From positions 3,167,501 through 3,231,500 of the forward strand of contig NZ_JAPEMB010000001.1 of NCBI RefSeq assembly GCF_026343125.1: a stretch of 64,000 bases of DNA. Direction: 5' to 3'. How positions within the stretch are numbered: position 1 is the stretch's first letter; each line of letters starts with the position of its first letter. The notes under the pieces are model-generated. The model did not search any database, was not told the origin of the DNA, and saw only the letters and a list, made by a program, of their open reading frames with translations. Positions 59,856-64,000 of the stretch are shown in pieces. The stretch is from Streptomyces sp. NBC_00094 (lineage in GTDB: Bacteria; Actinomycetota; Actinomycetes; Streptomycetales; Streptomycetaceae). The position numbers and the translations under genes are program-made.

Positions 59856-61070
59856 ATGGTTTCTGCGTACGCGGAACTGGAAGGGCGCATGCGTGACCGG
59901 CTCGGGGGCAGAGAGTGCCTCTACGTGCCGTCGTGCCGCCTCGGCCTCTACCTCGCACTGCGCCACTGGTGCGCGCCGGGCGGCCGGGTACTGATGTCGC
60001 CGGTCAACGACGACGTCATCTTCTTCGTCGTGCTCGCCGCCGGGCTCCGCCCCGTACAGGCGCCGCTCGACCCCCGGGACGGCTCGATCGACACCGCGGC
60101 CGTCCCCGAGTCCGTCTGGCGCGGCCTGTCCGCCGTCCTCACGACCAATCTGTACGGGAACCCCGACCCGGCCCCCGAGCTGCGGGCCCACTGCGACCGG
60201 CTCGGCATCCCGCTGATCGAGGACGCGGCCCACGCGATCGGCTCCACCGTCGGCGGGCGCCCGGTCGGCACGTACGGCGAGGCCTCCGTCTTCAGCCTGT
60301 CGAAGCACACCGCCGCCAAGACCGGCGGCTTCCTCGCCCTCGCCGACCCGGCGCTGCGCGAGGAACTCGCCGCCGCGCGCGACGCGCTGCTCCTGCCGAC
60401 CCGGACGGCCGCCGAACTCGCCTATCGCGTACGGCCGTACGCGGAGGCCGCCGTGCGCGGGATGCGCCTGACGCGGGCCGCGCACGCGCTCGCGCGGCGG
60501 ATCGGCGCGGAGGAGCGGGAGGAGATCCGGATGCCGCTCCGCGCCGAGGAGCTGGCGCGGGCCCTGCCGGCCGCGCCCGCGCTCGCGCCCTTCCACTCCT
60601 GGATCCGCGTCGACATGCACGACTACCGGCTCCGGCCGGGACCCGGCCGGCTCCGCCGCACCACCCACAAGCTGGCCCGGCTCGACGACGTCCTCGCCGC
60701 CCACCGTGAGGGCACGGCCCGGCTCCTGGCCAGCGAGTACGGCACGCCCGGGGCGCCCACGGAACAGGCGGGCCCCGCGCAGCAGGCGCAGCCGCTGTTC
60801 CGGGTGCCGCTGCTCGTCGAGGACCGGGACGCCGCGATCGCCGCCCTCGCCCGGCACCGGATCACCACCGGCTATCTGTACGACCCGCCGCTCGACAGCT
60901 ACGCGGGCGAGCGCTTCACCGACCTCTCGCCCACGCCGGAGCCGGCCGCCCGGTTCGCCCGGCACGCCCTGCCCGTGGACCCGCGCCGCGCGGAGGAGGT
61001 CCTCGCTGTGCTGCGGGCGGCCGGGGCCCGGCCCGCGCGCCTGTCGGAGGCTCCCGGCGGCGCCCGGTGA
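59856..61070 (+). CDS. DegT/DnrJ/EryC1/StrS-type PLP aminotransferase
   Basis: Aminotransferase of nucleotide-linked keto sugars or lipid-linked glycans. 404 residues from ATG 59856, preceded by GGGGGGA. Features: CLYVPSCRLGLYLALRHW, TNLYGNPDPAPELRAHCDRLGIPLIEDAAHAIG (the Asp contacting the PLP ring), FSLSKHTAAKTGGFLAL with the Schiff-base lysine. The usual ExGG after the lysine is TGG. Substrate unknown. It overlaps the following flippase gene by GTGA, suggesting that both act on one polysaccharide. Confidence 0.88.
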   Translation: MVSAYAELEGRMRDRLGGRECLYVPSCRLGLYLALRHWCAPGGRVLMSPVNDDVIFFVVLAAGLRPVQAPLDPRDGSIDTAAVPESVWRGLSAVLTTNLYGNPDPAPELRAHCDRLGIPLIEDAAHAIGSTVGGRPVGTYGEASVFSLSKHTAAKTGGFLALADPALREELAAARDALLLPTRTAAELAYRVRPYAEAAVRGMRLTRAAHALARRIGAEEREEIRMPLRAEELARALPAAPALAPFHSWIRVDMHDYRLRPGPGRLRRTTHKLARLDDVLAAHREGTARLLASEYGTPGAPTEQAGPAQQAQPLFRVPLLVEDRDAAIAALARHRITTGYLYDPPLDSYAGERFTDLSPTPEPAARFARHALPVDPRRAEEVLAVLRAAGARPARLSEAPGGAR

Positions 61071-63304
61071 CCGAGACCGTACGGCTGCGGGCGGCGGACC
61101 ACCCGGCGGCCGAGGAGCCCTCGGCCGCCGTGCCGGAACCCGTCGGCGAGAAGGGCGACTCCGGCGACAGCTCCATGTTCCGCAACGCCTACGCGCTGAT
61201 GCTCTCCACCGGCGTCTCCGCCGCCCTCGGCCTCGGCTTCTGGCTGGTCGCCGCCCGCTACTACACGGAGGAGGCGGTCGGTCAGGGCTCCGCCGCCATC
61301 GCCGCCCAGCGGATGCTCGCCTCCCTGACCGCGACGACGCTGACCGGCGCGGTCGTCCGGTACGTGCCCCGGGCCGGCCGCGCGACCGGGCCGCTCGTGG
61401 TGCGCCTCTACGTGGTCAGCACCGTGGTCGTGGCCGTCGCCTGCGGCGTCTTCCTGCTCACGCTGGACTGGTGGGGACCCTCGTACGCCCCGCTCGGCAC
61501 CGTGTCCGCCGGGATCTTCTTCACCGCCGCCAGCATCGGCTGGGCCCTGCTCACCCTCCAGGACGCGGTCCTCACCGGGCTCAGACGGGCCGTCTGGGTG
61601 CCCGTCGGCAACGCCGTCTTCTCGCTCGGCAAGCTCGTCCTGCTCGTCGTCCTCGCCGTCGGCCTGCCGGTGCTCGGCGTCTTCGTCTCCTGGGCGGCGG
61701 CCATCGCGCTCTCCGTGCTGCCGGTCGGCTGGCTCGTCTTCCGGCGCCTGATCCCCCGGCAGGCGCACGCCGACCGGGACCGTGAGCCGCCCACCCTGCG
61801 CGAGATCGGCCGCTTCCTCGCCGGGGACTCCGTCGGCTCGGTCTTCAGCCTCCTCATGATCAGCCTGCTGCCGATGATGGTCGCCGTCCGCTTCGACGCC
61901 GCCCACAACGCCTTCTTCTACACGGCCTACACCGTCGGCGGCACGATGGAGTTCATGGCCATCAACATGGCCTCCTCGCTCACCGCGCACGCCTCGCACA
62001 GCCCCGAGTCCCTCGCCGAGGGGGTCAGGGGCGCGCTGCGCCGCATGACGCTGCTGCTCGTCCCGGTCGTCCTCGTCCTCGTCGTGTTCGCACCACTGAT
62101 CCTCGCGCCCTTCGGCGGGGACTACGCCCGGAACGGCACGACCGTCCTGCGGCTGCTCGCCGCCGCCGCGCTCCCCCGCGTCGCCGTCGAGCTGTACATC
62201 GGGGTGCTGCGCGTCCAGGGCCGTACGGGGATGCTCGCCGCCCTCCAGGGCGTGATGTGCGTCCTGGTGCTCGGCAGCGCGGTCTTCCTCCTCGGGCCCT
62301 TCGGCATCGCCGGCGCCGGATACGCCGTCCTCGGCTCCATGACCCTGATGGCGGTGGTGTCCGTGCCGGGCCTGCGGGCCACCCTCAAGGGCCGGGTACC
62401 GCCCGAGGGGGACCGGGCGGCGGCGCGGGTGAAGGAGCGCGCGGAGGACGGCTACGGCACGAACTGGGCGCGGGAGAGTGCCTATCTGCGCGGCACGCAC
62501 GACTCGGTGACGCCCGCGTTCGGGATCCCCGTGTACGTACCCCGGCAGCGTGACGACGAGCCCGCGGGCTCCCTCGGGACGCCGGGGCCGGGGCCGAGGC
62601 CGGGGTGGGAGTCGGGGCCGGGGTGGGAGTCGGAGCCGGGGTGGGAGTCGGGGCCTGGGACGGGGTCACGCGGCGCGGGCGCGGCCGACAAGAGGGCGGC
62701 CGAGGCGGTCGAGGCGGGCTCGGCGCCGAAGGGGGCCGAGCGGTCGGTGATCCTGCTCTGGTCGGCCCTCGGCCTCTCCGCCGGGCTCTTCTGGCTGCCG
62801 CTCGCCCGCTCCGGCGCGCTCGACGTGGAGCGGCTCTCCGGCACCGGTCTGCTGACCGCGCTGCCGCCCGTCACGCTCCTCGCCGGGCTGCTGCTCGTCG
62901 CCCTCCAGGGCGCAGCCGTCGGACTCCGGCGCTTCCGACGGGCGTTCGCCGGAACGGTCCTGCTCGCCACCTTCCTCGCCCTGCACACCGCGCCGCCCCT
63001 GCTGGGCCTGCGGCCGGCGACGGCGGGCGGCCCCGGTGCGGAGCTCCTCGGCGCGCCCGACGGCCCGGCGGCGGTGGTGGTCCCGATCGCGCTCCAGGCG
63101 GTGTGCCTGCTGCTCGTGGCCCTGCTGCTGCGGGTGCTCGGCACGGGCGACCGGGTCACGGCCGGGGTGGTGTGGGTGCTGGTCTGGGCCGGTTGGGCGG
63201 GGCAGCAGGCCTTCGCCGCCGCCCCGCTCCCGCTCTTCCTCGGCCTGGCCGGGGCGACGATGGCGGCCTGCGCCTACCGCGGACTGACGGCGGGCCGCCG
63301 CTGA
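61067..63304 (+). CDS. Polysaccharide flippase (Wzx/oligosaccharide transporter-like), long form
   Basis: 745 residues from GTG 61067. Residues ~40-450 have about 12 hydrophobic helices (NAYALMLSTGVSAALGLGFWLVAA, LGVFVSWAAAIALSVLPVGWLVF, DSVGSVFSLLMISLLPMMVAVRF) in the MATE/Wzx style. A cytoplasmic low-complexity stretch (~490-535) holds GWESGP repeats, and four more helices make up the C-terminus (LGLSAGLFWLPLAR, ALPPVTLLAGLLLVALQGAAVG). It should flip a lipid-linked oligosaccharide across the membrane. The duplicated membrane part is unusual in length. Coupled to the aminotransferase gene. Confidence 0.88.
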   Translation: MTETVRLRAADHPAAEEPSAAVPEPVGEKGDSGDSSMFRNAYALMLSTGVSAALGLGFWLVAARYYTEEAVGQGSAAIAAQRMLASLTATTLTGAVVRYVPRAGRATGPLVVRLYVVSTVVVAVACGVFLLTLDWWGPSYAPLGTVSAGIFFTAASIGWALLTLQDAVLTGLRRAVWVPVGNAVFSLGKLVLLVVLAVGLPVLGVFVSWAAAIALSVLPVGWLVFRRLIPRQAHADRDREPPTLREIGRFLAGDSVGSVFSLLMISLLPMMVAVRFDAAHNAFFYTAYTVGGTMEFMAINMASSLTAHASHSPESLAEGVRGALRRMTLLLVPVVLVLVVFAPLILAPFGGDYARNGTTVLRLLAAAALPRVAVELYIGVLRVQGRTGMLAALQGVMCVLVLGSAVFLLGPFGIAGAGYAVLGSMTLMAVVSVPGLRATLKGRVPPEGDRAAARVKERAEDGYGTNWARESAYLRGTHDSVTPAFGIPVYVPRQRDDEPAGSLGTPGPGPRPGWESGPGWESEPGWESGPGTGSRGAGAADKRAAEAVEAGSAPKGAERSVILLWSALGLSAGLFWLPLARSGALDVERLSGTGLLTALPPVTLLAGLLLVALQGAAVGLRRFRRAFAGTVLLATFLALHTAPPLLGLRPATAGGPGAELLGAPDGPAAVVVPIALQAVCLLLVALLLRVLGTGDRVTAGVVWVLVWAGWAGQQAFAAAPLPLFLGLAGATMAACAYRGLTAGRR
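62602..62655. repeat. Three 18-bp tandem repeats in the flippase gene
   Basis: Units at 62602, 62620 and 62638 (GGGGTGGGAGTCGGGGCC and one variant), encoding GWESGP-type hexapeptides in the cytoplasmic linker. In frame. Confidence 0.95.
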
Positions 63305-63390
63305 GACCTCCGGGCGGTCTGGGGCCTGTCCGGCGCCGCGGCCCCGGTCATGATCCGCCGGACACGACCCAGGCGGCCCGGAGCCCCGGT

Positions 63391-64000
63391 TCAGCGCCCC
63401 GGGACGTCCCGTACGTCCTGCCGGAAGTACGGGTCCCGCCCGGCGATCCGGTATCCCTCCAGCCCCGGACCGGAGTCGATCGTGAGGTCGCAGCCCGGCC
63501 CGGGCACGGCACGGTTCCAGTGCACGTACGCCTTCGCCTTCGGCAGCGTCGGCGCCACCTCCGGGATCGCGGTGTACCAGTCACGCTGCCGCTCGGGCCG
63601 CTTCGGATCGGGAGCGGTGGAGAACTCGGAGAGCATGATCGGCTTGTCGGCGGAGATGTTCTTCCGGAGCCAGTCGTAGCTGGGGCGCTGGCTCTCGTCG
63701 AAGTCGAGCCAGTTCGGCGTCCGGTGGCAGAGGTAGTAGTTGTACTGGTCCATGCCGATCCAGTCGACGTAGGCGTCGCCGGGGTAGAGCTGTTTCATCG
63801 AGTCCGCGCTGCCCAGATAGCCGGAGACCGTCCACACCCAGACCACGTTGTCCACCCCGAGCCGCCTGAACCGGTCGTGCAGGTGGCGATAGGCGGCGAC
63901 GTACTCGGCGGGGGTGCCGGCGCCCTCCTTGATCCGGGCGTCGGCCTCCTGGTCGAAGGAGAGGAAGACCCGCTTGCCGTAGGCCTTGATACGGCGGATC
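63391..64000 (-). CDS. Glycoside hydrolase family 26-like protein, C-terminal part (5' end outside window)
   Basis: The frame is open to the window edge on the minus strand; about 203 codons are seen. TIM-barrel landmarks: KAYGKRVFLSFDQEADAR (acid/base Glu region; the more usual family motif ends in HExN), RLGVDNVVWVWTVSG, YPGDAYVDWIGMDQYNYY, and DKPIMLSEFSTAPDP with the nucleophile Glu, as in mannanase-like GH26. It is likely secreted and acts on mannan or another beta-glycan; signal peptide and start lie outside. It converges with the flippase operon with no strong terminator in the 86-base gap. Confidence 0.8.
   Translation of the reverse strand, partial: IRRIKAYGKRVFLSFDQEADARIKEGAGTPAEYVAAYRHLHDRFRRLGVDNVVWVWTVSGYLGSADSMKQLYPGDAYVDWIGMDQYNYYLCHRTPNWLDFDESQRPSYDWLRKNISADKPIMLSEFSTAPDPKRPERQRDWYTAIPEVAPTLPKAKAYVHWNRAVPGPGCDLTIDSGPGLEGYRIAGRDPYFRQDVRDVPGR

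Overview
This 64 kb window is very GC-rich, with codon third positions almost always G or C. The genes are closely packed, often with 4-base GTGA/ATGA start-stop overlaps, and many start with GTG. WhiB, the F420 enzymes FbiA and FbiB, a long run of LytR-CpsA-Psr (LCP) proteins and a SigI-type sigma module point to a Streptomyces chromosome. From memory the gene order matches the conserved core segment around whiB in S. coelicolor. I see no rRNA or tRNA genes, CRISPR array, insertion sequence or prophage.

Left part (1-24.4 kb). After the tail of an RDD membrane protein comes S-adenosylhomocysteine hydrolase (ahcY) and a cation-diffusion-facilitator transporter. A mannose-phosphate block follows (manA, SIS isomerase-like protein, Trm112-like protein, manB, and further on a mannose-1-P guanylyltransferase), which should supply GDP-mannose. 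DUF3499, a zincin-like protein, DUF5719 and a 1242-residue membrane glycosyltransferase lead to whiB. Divergent from whiB is an Arg-type cysteine dioxygenase. It is preceded by an unannotated 30-codon reading frame that ends in a run of cysteine codons, a likely cysteine-sensing leader. F420 genes (fbiA, fbiB), an AlkA-like glycosylase, a PGRP amidase and a TIGR03089 protein follow.

Middle part (24.6-39 kb). Five LCP phosphotransferase paralogues lie within 10 kb, with a family 2 glycosyltransferase and an acyl-CoA thioesterase among them. This is a cell-wall glycopolymer ligation region. A secreted SpaA/Cna-B-like protein, an acyl-CoA dehydrogenase and a UDP-glucose dehydrogenase come next.

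Accessory-looking locus (39-47 kb). A catalytically degenerate M19 dipeptidase homologue lies next to a TerD-like gene. Divergent from that is a five-gene operon: a two-TM coiled-coil membrane protein, a one-TM ZorB/MotB-like protein, a VWA (TerY-like) protein, a PP2C phosphatase and an atypical kinase. Convergent with the operon is a second, intact M19 dipeptidase at the end of purK-purE-M19. The VWA/PP2C/kinase triad is known as TerY-P. Its coupling to a Zorya-like membrane pair is the best candidate here for an undescribed signalling or defence system.

Right part (48.9-64 kb). GtrA protein, an OmpR-type two-component system, a POT peptide transporter, a four-gene operon of secreted and sortase-anchored surface proteins (one LPKTG, one LAETG), the SigI module (ATP-binding anti-sigma-like protein, STAS protein, SigI), then a DegT-type aminotransferase, a large flippase and a truncated family 26 glycosidase-like gene, which suggest an exopolysaccharide locus continuing beyond the window.

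All calls were made by reading the sequence; no database search or folding was run.
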